A DNA stretch of 11,755 bases from JAUWPO01 sp965603285 (GTDB taxonomy: Bacteria; Chloroflexota; Anaerolineae; Anaerolineales; UBA4823): NCBI GenBank assembly GCA_965603285.1, contig CBFDCK010000100.1:1-11755 (forward strand). Direction: 5' to 3'. Each line of letters opens with the position of its first letter. Position 1 is the stretch's first letter. The notes under the pieces are model-generated. The model worked only from the letters and a program-made list of their open reading frames with translations. It did no database searches and was not told the origin of the DNA. Shown here piece by piece: positions 5,768-11,755 of this stretch. The position numbers and the translations under genes are program-made.

Positions 5768-6789
5768 TATCTGGTCATTTGATAGGTATCAATCACTTCC
5801 CCAAGACGGTTAATGAATTGGAAGGTTATCTGCTGGCTGTCAGCTTCGACGAACATTGCTCCCCAGTCGCCACTATAACGAATTGCCGAGTATTCAGACG
5901 TGAGACCAAAATAGTATATTGGTCCGCCACCCAGACCATTGATAAAGAAGGGTGTGCCGTTAACCAGCAGGCGCTCATAAAGATGGTCGTGACCGGATAG
6001 GACCGCGGAAGCGCCCCATTCCTGGAAAGGCCAACGCATCCAATCCACTGCTCCACGGAAACCGGAAGAGTACGGTGGGTGGTGGAAATAGACAATTTTC
6101 CATATAGAGTCAGATTCTTCCAGTTTAGACTTTAACCACATTGCCTGAGTGGAAATCCTGGAAACACCGTCTGGTTCATTCGAGTCGCTGTTCACTACAA
6201 AGAAGTGAATTGGTTCCCAGACAAAGTCATAGTAGCGCTCATTCCCGGGAAGTGTAAAGTAGTCGAGATAAGGTTGGGCATTGAGGGTCATCCAGTCGTG
6301 GTTGCCTAACGAGGGAAAAAAGCGATTTTTGTCTGCCCCATCTCCATAAGCGCCGTTGTATGGATAAATAAATTCGTGGTAGTACTTTCCGATGTGGTCA
6401 TCAATTGTTTCCGCTGATCCGATCGGGTAATTATTGTCCCCTGTAGTGATAATGAAATCTGGTTCCCAGCTTTTAACCAGGTTGGCTACATCTTCTTCGC
6501 CTTGATTGCCTGCTCCAAAATCTCCGATAACGGCAAAACGGACAGGTTCGGGTTCATGGGTGGGTGAAGGAAGCGGCGCAAGTGACGTTTTTTCTTCAGT
6601 AGAGGCAAGGGGGGCGGATTCAGTCGCCGAGATTGGAGATGATGGGGTCCCGGTTGAGGTATGTTTTTGGACTGCCGTAGCCATTGTGGTAATCGTGAGC
6701 TGATCGCCAGGTGGAACACAGGCGTTCATCAGGACGACAATGACGGCATAGAGGATATAATAATGGGCGTGTTGTATTCTTGTTTGCAT
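5767..6789 (-). CDS. Lipoprotein metallophosphoesterase (purple acid phosphatase-like)
   Basis: A 340-residue exported dinuclear-metal phosphatase. The N-terminus is a lipoprotein signal: hydrophobic residues 10-20, then lipobox MNAC with Cys24. A Ser/Thr/Pro-rich linker runs from about 25 to 82. The catalytic domain shows the metallophosphoesterase series GDFGAG (Asp90), GDNNY (Asp118, Tyr121), GNHD (162-165), HHPPY (His236-237) and GHDH (266-269). The Tyr in GDxxY is the iron-binding Tyr position of purple acid phosphatases, so a TRAP/ACP5-like acid phosphatase is likely. It follows the sugar dehydrogenase gene after 14 nt. The start ATG is preceded by eight A residues and no clear SD, so it may depend on coupling. 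Physiological substrate unknown; phosphate scavenging is plausible. Confidence 0.88.
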   Translation of the reverse strand: MQTRIQHAHYYILYAVIVVLMNACVPPGDQLTITTMATAVQKHTSTGTPSSPISATESAPLASTEEKTSLAPLPSPTHEPEPVRFAVIGDFGAGNQGEEDVANLVKSWEPDFIITTGDNNYPIGSAETIDDHIGKYYHEFIYPYNGAYGDGADKNRFFPSLGNHDWMTLNAQPYLDYFTLPGNERYYDFVWEPIHFFVVNSDSNEPDGVSRISTQAMWLKSKLEESDSIWKIVYFHHPPYSSGFRGAVDWMRWPFQEWGASAVLSGHDHLYERLLVNGTPFFINGLGGGPIYYFGLTSEYSAIRYSGDWGAMFVEADSQQITFQFINRLGEVIDTYQMTR

Positions 6790-6803
6790 TTTTTTTGGTC
6801 TGT

Positions 6804-8201
6804 TTACTGTTTTTCTGATAGAATCGACACTGTCCCGTTGTAATCAACAAGATATACTTCCCCCTTTTCGTCTTCACCAAAGGATGAGATGCGACCCATG
6901 TTTTCGAAGAACAGGGCACTCTCCCAGTCTCCACCAGCATTTTGCAAGGTGCCCCATACATTACCGGAACAGAAATCCCCATATAAATAGACGCCGTTAA
7001 ATCCGGATAATTGGCTGCCGCGGTAAACTACGCCTCCCGTTACTGAACAGCCAAACTCGTGGTCATATTCTACTATTGGCGGTACGAGAGCAGAACCGTT
7101 TGGTGGTGTACCGCTGAACTGGTGTGTGCCTTCGAAGTAATTCCATCCGAAGTTGGAGCCTCCTGGACTGCCAGCCGGTAAGAAGTCGATCTCCTCCCAC
7201 TGGTTTTGTCCGACATCCCCGATGTACATATCCCCGGTCAAGCTGTCGAAGGTAAAGCGCCACGGGTTGCGAAGACCGTATGCCCAAATTTCTGGTGAAC
7301 TACTGTCCGTGAAGGGGTTATCCGCAGGGATGGTGTATGAATCCTCCTGGTCGATATCCAGGCGCATGATTTTGCCCAATAGGGTATCGAGTGATTGTCC
7401 ATTTCCCTGGGGATCACCTCCCGCCCCGCCGTCACCTGTGCCAACATACAAGTATCCATCTGGACCAAAAGCGAGCATGCCCCCGTTGTGATTGGCAAAG
7501 GGCTGGGATATTGTCAATATGATTTTCTCACTCTCGGGTTTGGCGATATTCTTGTCGGTGCCTGAAACTTGATAGCGGGCAATTACCGTATCTCCACCAT
7601 GGTTGGTGTAGTTGATAAAGAAGTACCCGTTCTGTGTGTATTGAGGGTGAAACGCCAGCCCCAGCAATCCCTGTTCGGAGCTTTCACTACCGACGCGCCC
7701 GCGTATATCAAGGAACGGTGTGGTTAGCAGAGACTCCTGGTCAAATATTTTTATCGCGCCGCTCTGTTCGAGGATAAAGAGCCTGCCTGAACCATCCGCC
7801 GCGTTAGTTAAATCAACTGGTGACTCCAATCCATCGACGACCATTCTCCAGGTGTATTTTTGTGGGTCTGGCAGCCCTATCCGGATCCCAGAAGGTTGGG
7901 GGAGGGTGCTGGGTGCTTCTAATTGAGCTTCAGGTGTTGTGACGGGTGAATCGGATGAAGCAGTTTGTGCAGATTTTGTAATTTCTTCATCGCCTTGATC
8001 GATGTCAGGTTCAGGGTTGGTAGGCGTAAGAATTTGCGATTTACTGGTTGGGGTGGTAGTTTTGATCGTTCCAGAACAGGCAGTTAGCAATATTGTTAGC
8101 GATGCTAGGAAAAATATCCAACCCGTTAATTGTTTTAATCGATATGATGAAAGAGAGCTCTTTGTTGGTTTCAATTCATTCTTTATCCCAGAACTCTGCA
8201 T
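6804..8201 (-). CDS. Lipoprotein PQQ-dependent sugar dehydrogenase family protein
   Basis: A 465-residue member of the glucose/sorbosone dehydrogenase family (soluble GDH/YliI-like six-bladed beta-propeller). In the family, PQQ and calcium bind in the propeller centre and aldose sugars are oxidised. A transmembrane signal at about 25-40 ends in lipobox LTAC (Cys42); a Ser/Thr/Pro-rich stalk follows to about 105. The propeller starts near WRMVVDGLESP. Candidate catalytic His238 lies in ANHNGG, the PQQ-contact Arg311 in YGLRNPWR, and the conserved GDVGQNQWEEID follows. Cys385 and Cys411 could form a disulfide. The start overlaps the preceding gene by 26 nt. No PQQ biosynthesis genes are in view, so true PQQ use is unproven. 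It is probably co-expressed with the downstream phosphatase. Confidence 0.88.
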   Translation of the reverse strand: MQSSGIKNELKPTKSSLSSYRLKQLTGWIFFLASLTILLTACSGTIKTTTPTSKSQILTPTNPEPDIDQGDEEITKSAQTASSDSPVTTPEAQLEAPSTLPQPSGIRIGLPDPQKYTWRMVVDGLESPVDLTNAADGSGRLFILEQSGAIKIFDQESLLTTPFLDIRGRVGSESSEQGLLGLAFHPQYTQNGYFFINYTNHGGDTVIARYQVSGTDKNIAKPESEKIILTISQPFANHNGGMLAFGPDGYLYVGTGDGGAGGDPQGNGQSLDTLLGKIMRLDIDQEDSYTIPADNPFTDSSSPEIWAYGLRNPWRFTFDSLTGDMYIGDVGQNQWEEIDFLPAGSPGGSNFGWNYFEGTHQFSGTPPNGSALVPPIVEYDHEFGCSVTGGVVYRGSQLSGFNGVYLYGDFCSGNVWGTLQNAGGDWESALFFENMGRISSFGEDEKGEVYLVDYNGTVSILSEKQ

Positions 8202-8562
8202 CGACTATTCTTTCTTCTTCATCAACTTCTTTGTTTTCTTCTCCTCCTCTTGAATCTTTTGAATCATGCCACTCTCCTGGTACGACCTGATCAAGCGCTT
8301 CTGTGTGTTCTTGAACCACATCTGGCGGGCAAAGCTCTACAAACATGTAGGTCCCTAACCAGACGATTAAAGCATCGTCAATGGGACCTGGGACGATGTC
8401 AGGGACTACAAAATATACCAGTGTGCCGATGGGCAGTAGCTTAAGCAATGGATTTACTCGTCTGTCCCCCATCAGCCGGACTACTAGCTTGAAATAGTTG
8501 GTGAACTCGTTAAATACTCCACCTTTTGAGGAGACAATATTGCGATCGTCATTGTCTGACAT
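8176..8562 (-). CDS. DUF1232 (YkvA-like) small membrane-associated protein
   Basis: A 128-residue protein with a DUF1232 core at about 30-80: LMGDRRVNPLLKLLPIGTLV followed by a PDIVPGPIDD turn, matching the family pattern of a short hydrophobic hairpin around a Pro/Asp-rich motif. The function of this family is not established. The C-terminal third (about 98-128) is strongly acidic, low in complexity and probably disordered. A good SD (GGAGG) precedes ATG 8562. The gene is first in a cluster with the two lipoprotein enzymes and overlaps the next by 26 nt, so it is likely translationally coupled to it. Confidence 0.8.
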   Translation of the reverse strand: MSDNDDRNIVSSKGGVFNEFTNYFKLVVRLMGDRRVNPLLKLLPIGTLVYFVVPDIVPGPIDDALIVWLGTYMFVELCPPDVVQEHTEALDQVVPGEWHDSKDSRGGEENKEVDEEERIVDAEFWDKE

Positions 8563-8583
8563 AATACCTCCAGTTACCTGACG

Positions 8584-8589
8584 ATTATA
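8584..8589 (-). promoter_or_regulatory. Candidate -10 box of the DUF1232 / dehydrogenase / phosphatase operon
   Basis: A perfect TATAAT lies 21 bp upstream of the ATG on the minus strand, just after the ribosomal operon terminator. The best -35 match, GTGACC at 8610-8605, is only 4/6 with a short 15-bp spacer. The promoter is therefore probable from position but weak in sequence. Confidence 0.45.
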
Positions 8590-8605
8590 CTATAACGCCT
8601 TGGTG

Positions 8606-8618
8606 GTCACTGGGTGAC
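8606..8618. repeat. Short inverted repeat near the putative -35
   Basis: The arms GTCAC and GTGAC flank 3 bp (TGG on the plus strand). The repeat lies between the rplT terminator and the candidate -10 box and could be an operator half-site pair. The short arms make chance a real possibility. Confidence 0.3.
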
Positions 8619-8619
8619 G

Positions 8620-8657
8620 AAAAAAGGATGGCGGAGCGCTGAAACGCTCCACCATCC
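8620..8657 (-). terminator. Rho-independent terminator of the infC-rpmI-rplT operon
   Basis: On the minus strand, GGATGGTGGAGCG and CGCTCCGCCATCC pair over 13 bp, including one G-U pair, around a 6-nt loop, followed by TTTTTT. It lies 22 nt after the rplT stop. Confidence 0.93.
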
Positions 8658-8679
8658 TCTGTGACTTTACTAAATAAAT

Positions 8680-9039
8680 TCAGCTCGATTGGCTTGCTTG
8701 AGCCTGGATAATAACCGCTGTAAAGGCTTGCGGATCACGAACGGCCAGATCAGCCAGCATCTTGCGGTTGATGATAACATCGTTCGTTTTCATTTTGTAT
8801 ATCAGCCGGCTGTAGGTAGTTCCATTCTGACGAGCGGCAGCGTTAATGCGCGCAATCCACAAGCGGCGCAAAGTGCGCTTGCGCGTACGTCGATCGCGGT
8901 ATGCATACCACAAGCTTTTCAGCATTGCTTCATTAGCTCGCTTAAATAAGCGGTGTCGTGTGCCGTATTGACCCTTCGTCATTTTCAGTACTTTCTTGTG
9001 ATGTTGGCGGCGAATTTTGCCGGTTTTTACTCGTGTCAT
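8680..9039 (-). CDS. rplT: 50S ribosomal protein L20
   Basis: A 119-residue protein that binds 23S rRNA and is needed for early assembly of the large subunit. The length is normal for L20. The highly basic N-terminal helix, with GQYGTRHRLFKRANEAMLKSL and the arginine-rich RDRRTRKRTLRRLWIARINAA region, is characteristic. The C-terminal globular part includes NRKMLADLAVRDPQAF. CAGGAG lies upstream of ATG 9039, starting just after the rpmI stop. The gene is last in the infC-rpmI-rplT order and is followed by a strong terminator. In other bacteria L20 represses this operon by binding its mRNA. Confidence 0.97.
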   Translation of the reverse strand: MTRVKTGKIRRQHHKKVLKMTKGQYGTRHRLFKRANEAMLKSLWYAYRDRRTRKRTLRRLWIARINAAARQNGTTYSRLIYKMKTNDVIINRKMLADLAVRDPQAFTAVIIQAQASQSS

Positions 9040-9054
9040 ATATTTTTCTCCTGG

Positions 9055-9291
9055 CTATTTACCGGCCTTCATGGAAGGGGCTAATCGTTTTATCCTTTTG
9101 ATGTATCCACTTCCCTTGACAGGGATCATCTTTGAAAATAGCAGTTTTGTACGCTTTGAAGTGCGGCGGCGCAAGTGGCTCTTACCACCTTTTGTGCGGA
9201 CCAGCTTCCCCGAACCGGTCAAACGGAATCGCTTAGCGGTAGCCTTATGGGTCTTAAGTTTATATTTTTTTGTTGATTTTTTACGTGTCAC
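9055..9291 (-). CDS. rpmI: 50S ribosomal protein L35
   Basis: A 78-residue, very basic protein of the large ribosomal subunit. The L35 core is seen in KLKTHKATAKRFRLTGSGKL and KSHLRRRTSKRTKLL. It is somewhat longer than the usual 64-66 residues, through about seven extra Lys-rich N-terminal residues and a short basic C-terminal tail. The start is GTG, with TAGGAG 6 nt upstream. It lies 96 nt after infC and 15 nt before rplT in the conserved operon order. Confidence 0.95.
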   Translation of the reverse strand: MTRKKSTKKYKLKTHKATAKRFRLTGSGKLVRTKGGKSHLRRRTSKRTKLLFSKMIPVKGSGYIKRIKRLAPSMKAGK

Positions 9292-9316
9292 AATAAACTC
9301 CTATCACACAAAATAC

Positions 9317-9339
9317 CGCGGACTATACGTTCATCCGCG
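9317..9339 (-). promoter_or_regulatory. Hairpin in the infC-rpmI spacer (candidate L20 control site)
   Basis: CGCGGA and TCCGCG form a 6-bp stem around an 11-nt loop shortly before the rpmI SD. A near-palindrome, ATATTT-GG-AAATAT, lies just upstream at 9354-9341. In E. coli the L20 translational operator lies in the corresponding region upstream of rpmI. I see only the hairpin; L20 binding is inferred. Confidence 0.35.
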
Positions 9340-9387
9340 AATATTTCCAAATATCAGGATCGAAAATCTTAATCCAGCGCGTGACAG

Positions 9388-9915
9388 CTATTTCTTTTTG
9401 GCTGCCTTAATTGGAGCAAGCACCATTAGCATCGTACGTCCTTCCAAAGCCGGTCTTTGCTCTACGATGGCTAAGTCAGATAAATCTTCAGCCACCTGTT
9501 TCAAGTCCTCGAGTGCGATCTCTGGGTAAGTGATCTCCCGGCCTCGAAAGCGAATACGCACTTTGACCTTCATTCCATCCGTTAACCAACGGCGGGCATT
9601 GCGAACTTTTATGTCGCGGTGGTATTCGTCCGTTTTTGGGCGCAGTCGAATTTCTTTTACTTCAATCTTAGTCTGCGATCTTCGGGCTTCGCGCTCTTTT
9701 TTGGCACGCTCGTAAATAAATTTTCCAATATCCATCACCCTGCAAACGGGCGGTTTGGCGTTGGGGGCAACCTCTACAAGATCAAGTTCTGCTTCACGAG
9801 CCATTTGTTGGGCATCTTGGATTGGCACAACTCCAACATTCTCACCATTTGGACCGATCAAGCGTACCTCTTTAGCTCTTATGGTTTCATTAACCCGATA
9901 ATGTGTCGCGCTGAT
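9388..9915 (-). CDS. infC: Translation initiation factor IF-3 with an AUC start codon
   Basis: IF-3 binds the 30S subunit, prevents 50S joining and checks the initiator tRNA-codon match. From the AUC at 9915 the protein has 175 residues, the normal length. The N-domain opens with the conserved YRVNETIRAKEVRLIGPNGE (6-25) and contains APNAKPPVCRVMDIGKF. The C-domain has KEIRLRPKTDEYHRDIKVRNA and VRIRFRGREI. No ATG, GTG or TTG lies in frame between the stop at 9960-9958 and the TTG at 9861, and a TTG start would remove the conserved N-terminus. AGGAG lies 7 nt before the AUC. Rare starts (AUU in E. coli infC) let IF-3 repress its own translation, so the same autoregulation is likely. Confidence 0.95.
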   Translation of the reverse strand: MSATHYRVNETIRAKEVRLIGPNGENVGVVPIQDAQQMAREAELDLVEVAPNAKPPVCRVMDIGKFIYERAKKEREARRSQTKIEVKEIRLRPKTDEYHRDIKVRNARRWLTDGMKVKVRIRFRGREITYPEIALEDLKQVAEDLSDLAIVEQRPALEGRTMLMVLAPIKAAKKK

Positions 9916-9922
9916 ATTTTCT

Positions 9923-9927
9923 CTCCT
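9923..9927 (-). promoter_or_regulatory. infC: Shine-Dalgarno AGGAG supporting the AUC start of infC
   Basis: AGGAG is followed by AGAAAAT (7 nt) and then the AUC at 9915-9913, ideal spacing for this codon. No standard start codon lies at a suitable distance in the infC frame. Confidence 0.75.
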
Positions 9928-9974
9928 ATATATTTTTGATAACCTGCATCTAGTTTGTTAAACGAGCGATTGGC

Positions 9975-10003
9975 ATGATACCAAGAAATATGTGAATCGT
10001 CAA
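9975..10003 (-). promoter_or_regulatory. Promoter of infC-rpmI-rplT with extended -10
   Basis: TTGACG (10003-9998), a 17-bp spacer and TATCAT (9980-9975) match sigma-70 boxes 5/6 and 5/6. The bases TGG directly before the -10 box give an extended -10. Transcription would start near 9968, leaving a leader of about 50 nt. It lies within the 100-bp thrS-infC gap, so infC can be expressed independently of thrS. Confidence 0.7.
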
Positions 10004-10015
10004 CGGTACTTGAGA

Positions 10016-11755
10016 TTAAATGCGATTTTTACTATCTTCATTAACTCGCGCAATAAAATCGTCGATAGCAATCGCCCCCAGGTTTTCTCCCGAGCGCAGG
10101 CGCACCGCAACGGTACCTGCTTCAACCTCACGATCGCCTATCACCAGCATATATGGTATCTTCTGCATCTGGGCGTCGCGGATCTTGGCGTTCATGCGCT
10201 CCCCCCGATCATCAACCTGCACCCGCAATTTGGCGTCCTTCAATTGCGACGCAAGTGAATGAGCATATTCCATATGACGGTCAGCTATAGGAATTATTGC
10301 TGCTTGCACTGGCGCTAGCCAGACTGGAAATGCACCGCCATAGTGCTCAATGAGTACACCCATGAAGCGTTCCATCGAACCCAATAATGCCCGGTGGATC
10401 ATGTAAGGGCGGTGTTCCCGACCATTTTCGCCTATATAAGTCATATCGAAATGCTCCGGCAGAATAAAGTCAAACTGGATGGTGGATAACTGCCACTCAC
10501 GCCCCAGGGCGTCCTTGATTTTGAGATCGATTTTTGGTCCGTAGAAAACGGCCTCTCCTTCATCAATCTGGTAAGGAATCTCTGCCCTATCGAGCGCTTG
10601 GATCAGCGCTTCGGTGGGTTCTTCCCAATCTTCTGGTTTACCGGCAGACTTTTCGGGGTTGCGGGTAGCAAGGTATGCTTGGAAATCCTTAAAGCCAAAA
10701 GCCCGTAATAGATTTAAGCTGAACTGGAGCACCCGGTCGATCTCCTTTGGCATTTGATCGGGTCTGCAGAAGAGATGAGCGTCATCTTGGGTGAAACCGC
10801 GTACACGCAGCAGACCATGCAGCACACCGCTGCGCTCGTATCGATAAACAGTACCCCACTCAGCGTAGCGCAAAGGCAGGTCTCGATAGGAGCGCAATTG
10901 GCTTTTATAGATCTCCACATGAAATGGACAATTCATGGGCTTCAGGAAATACTGCTGTCCTTCAATGTCAATAGGAGAATACATATTCTCCTGGTACCAG
11001 TCCAGGTGCCCGCTGGTCTCCCACAAATTCGCCTTCCCTATATGTGGTGAGTAAACAAAATCGTAACCGCCTTTCTCATGCTCCTCGCGACAATAGTCCT
11101 CGGTAATCTTCCTGACCATCCCCCCTTTGGGATGCCACAATATCAAGCCCGGACCCACGTCCTCACTAATACTGAATAGATCCAGTTCTCGTCCTAACCG
11201 GCGGTGATCACGTTTGCGGGCTTGCTCCAATTTCCATAGATATTCCTCAAGCTCAGTGGCTGAATTCCACGCCGTACCATAGATGCGTTGAAGCATGGGG
11301 CGGTTCTCATCTCCGCGCCAGTAGGCGCCTGCCACCTGGAGCAGCTTTATCGCCTCCGGGTTGATTCTGCCTGTGTTTTCAACATGTGGGCCGCGGCATA
11401 GATCCGTGAATGTGTCCTGGGTGTAGGTCGAAATTTCGGGCTGCTCATCGAGTGGTTCGCCGTATTCATCAAAACCGCCCTGTTCTAATCCGTCGATCAG
11501 ATCCAGCTTATACGACTGGTCCTTGAAGATCTGACGCGCTTCGCTGGCTGAAATTACCTCTTTCTTAAATTCATGGTTTTCAGCGATAATCTCCCGCATG
11601 CGCTTCTCGATGACTTCCAGGTCTTCGGGGGTCAAACTTCTGGGCAGGTCAAAGTCATAATAAAAGCCATCTTCGATCGGTGGACCGATAGCAATTTCTG
11701 CCTCTGGAAACATCTCCACGACAGCCTCCGCCATGATATGGGCTGTTGAGTGTCG
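10016..11755 (-). CDS. thrS: Threonine-tRNA ligase, missing its N-terminus at the window edge
   Basis: Class II synthetase that charges tRNA(Thr). The 579 residues seen begin at RHSTAHIMAEAV, the start of the editing domain, so any TGS domain would lie outside the window. Editing-site residues are His2, His6, Cys120 and His124 (HSTAH and DLCRGPH). The catalytic zinc ligands are Cys276 (PMNCPFH), His327 (QDDAH) and His454 (YMIHRALLGS). Motif 2 is YRYERSGVLHGLLRVRGF and motif 3 is MIHRALLGSMERFMG. The anticodon-binding domain follows from about 475 and ends near residue 579. It is followed by infC after 100 bp, a conserved neighbourhood. Confidence 0.97.
   Translation of the reverse strand, partial: RHSTAHIMAEAVVEMFPEAEIAIGPPIEDGFYYDFDLPRSLTPEDLEVIEKRMREIIAENHEFKKEVISASEARQIFKDQSYKLDLIDGLEQGGFDEYGEPLDEQPEISTYTQDTFTDLCRGPHVENTGRINPEAIKLLQVAGAYWRGDENRPMLQRIYGTAWNSATELEEYLWKLEQARKRDHRRLGRELDLFSISEDVGPGLILWHPKGGMVRKITEDYCREEHEKGGYDFVYSPHIGKANLWETSGHLDWYQENMYSPIDIEGQQYFLKPMNCPFHVEIYKSQLRSYRDLPLRYAEWGTVYRYERSGVLHGLLRVRGFTQDDAHLFCRPDQMPKEIDRVLQFSLNLLRAFGFKDFQAYLATRNPEKSAGKPEDWEEPTEALIQALDRAEIPYQIDEGEAVFYGPKIDLKIKDALGREWQLSTIQFDFILPEHFDMTYIGENGREHRPYMIHRALLGSMERFMGVLIEHYGGAFPVWLAPVQAAIIPIADRHMEYAHSLASQLKDAKLRVQVDDRGERMNAKIRDAQMQKIPYMLVIGDREVEAGTVAVRLRSGENLGAIAIDDFIARVNEDSKNRI

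Noticed and set aside
9017..9529. Plus-strand ORF of 170 codons
   Set aside because: It is antisense to infC, rpmI and the rplT start, with no recognisable domain; a shadow of conserved genes.
9388..9861. infC starting at TTG 9861
   Set aside because: It would delete the conserved YRVNETIRAKEVR segment of IF-3, and the AUC with its SD explains the full protein.

Overview
Every gene in this window lies on the minus strand, so it is best read from right to left. The right end is a standard bacterial translation block: thrS, infC, rpmI, rplT. The intermediate GC content, the form of IF3 and the flanking gene types suggest a free-living bacterium, possibly Chloroflexota (Anaerolineae-like). That placement is an inference from general look only. 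I see no phage, IS, CRISPR, tRNA or rRNA signals.

Layout in transcription order. (1) 11755-10016: threonyl-tRNA synthetase, cut by the window edge. (2) 9915-8680: infC-rpmI-rplT with its own extended -10 promoter, ending in a strong terminator at 8657-8620. infC can only be read in full from an AUC start codon behind a good Shine-Dalgarno (SD) sequence. (3) 8562-5767: a DUF1232/YkvA-like protein, a lipoprotein of the PQQ-dependent sugar dehydrogenase family, and a lipoprotein metallophosphoesterase resembling purple acid phosphatases. The three are tightly packed, and the two enzymes sit outside the membrane on Ser/Thr/Pro-rich stalks. (4) 5767-5414: an unusually elaborate non-coding regulatory region. 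(5) 5413-3632: a two-gene ABC-2 type exporter, ATPase then permease. (6) 3509-1: a tandem-GNAT acetyltransferase, a HAD-family hydrolase, an amidase-signature hydrolase and a truncated MFS transporter. The last three overlap at their junctions and are probably translationally coupled.

The most interesting part is the leader of the ABC exporter. In transcription order it holds three direct repeats of a 12-bp motif, 16-17 bp apart; a near-consensus sigma-70 promoter with a 7-5-7 inverted repeat in its spacer; a leader of about 260 nt with a possible 32-codon ORF; two successive hairpins built from the same two stem arms; and then AGGAGG and the ATPase start. The second hairpin ends in a run of six T just before the SD. 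Because the arms are the same, the right arm of hairpin 1 can pair with the left arm of hairpin 2. That is the arrangement of a transcription attenuator with an antiterminator. I propose a drug- or metabolite-responsive attenuation switch controlling an exporter. The pairing is visible in the sequence; the function is inferred.

Several starts were moved from the longest-ORF position using SD sequences and family alignment: ATPase to 5413, GNAT protein to 3509, infC to 9915 (AUC), and MFS to GTG 418.
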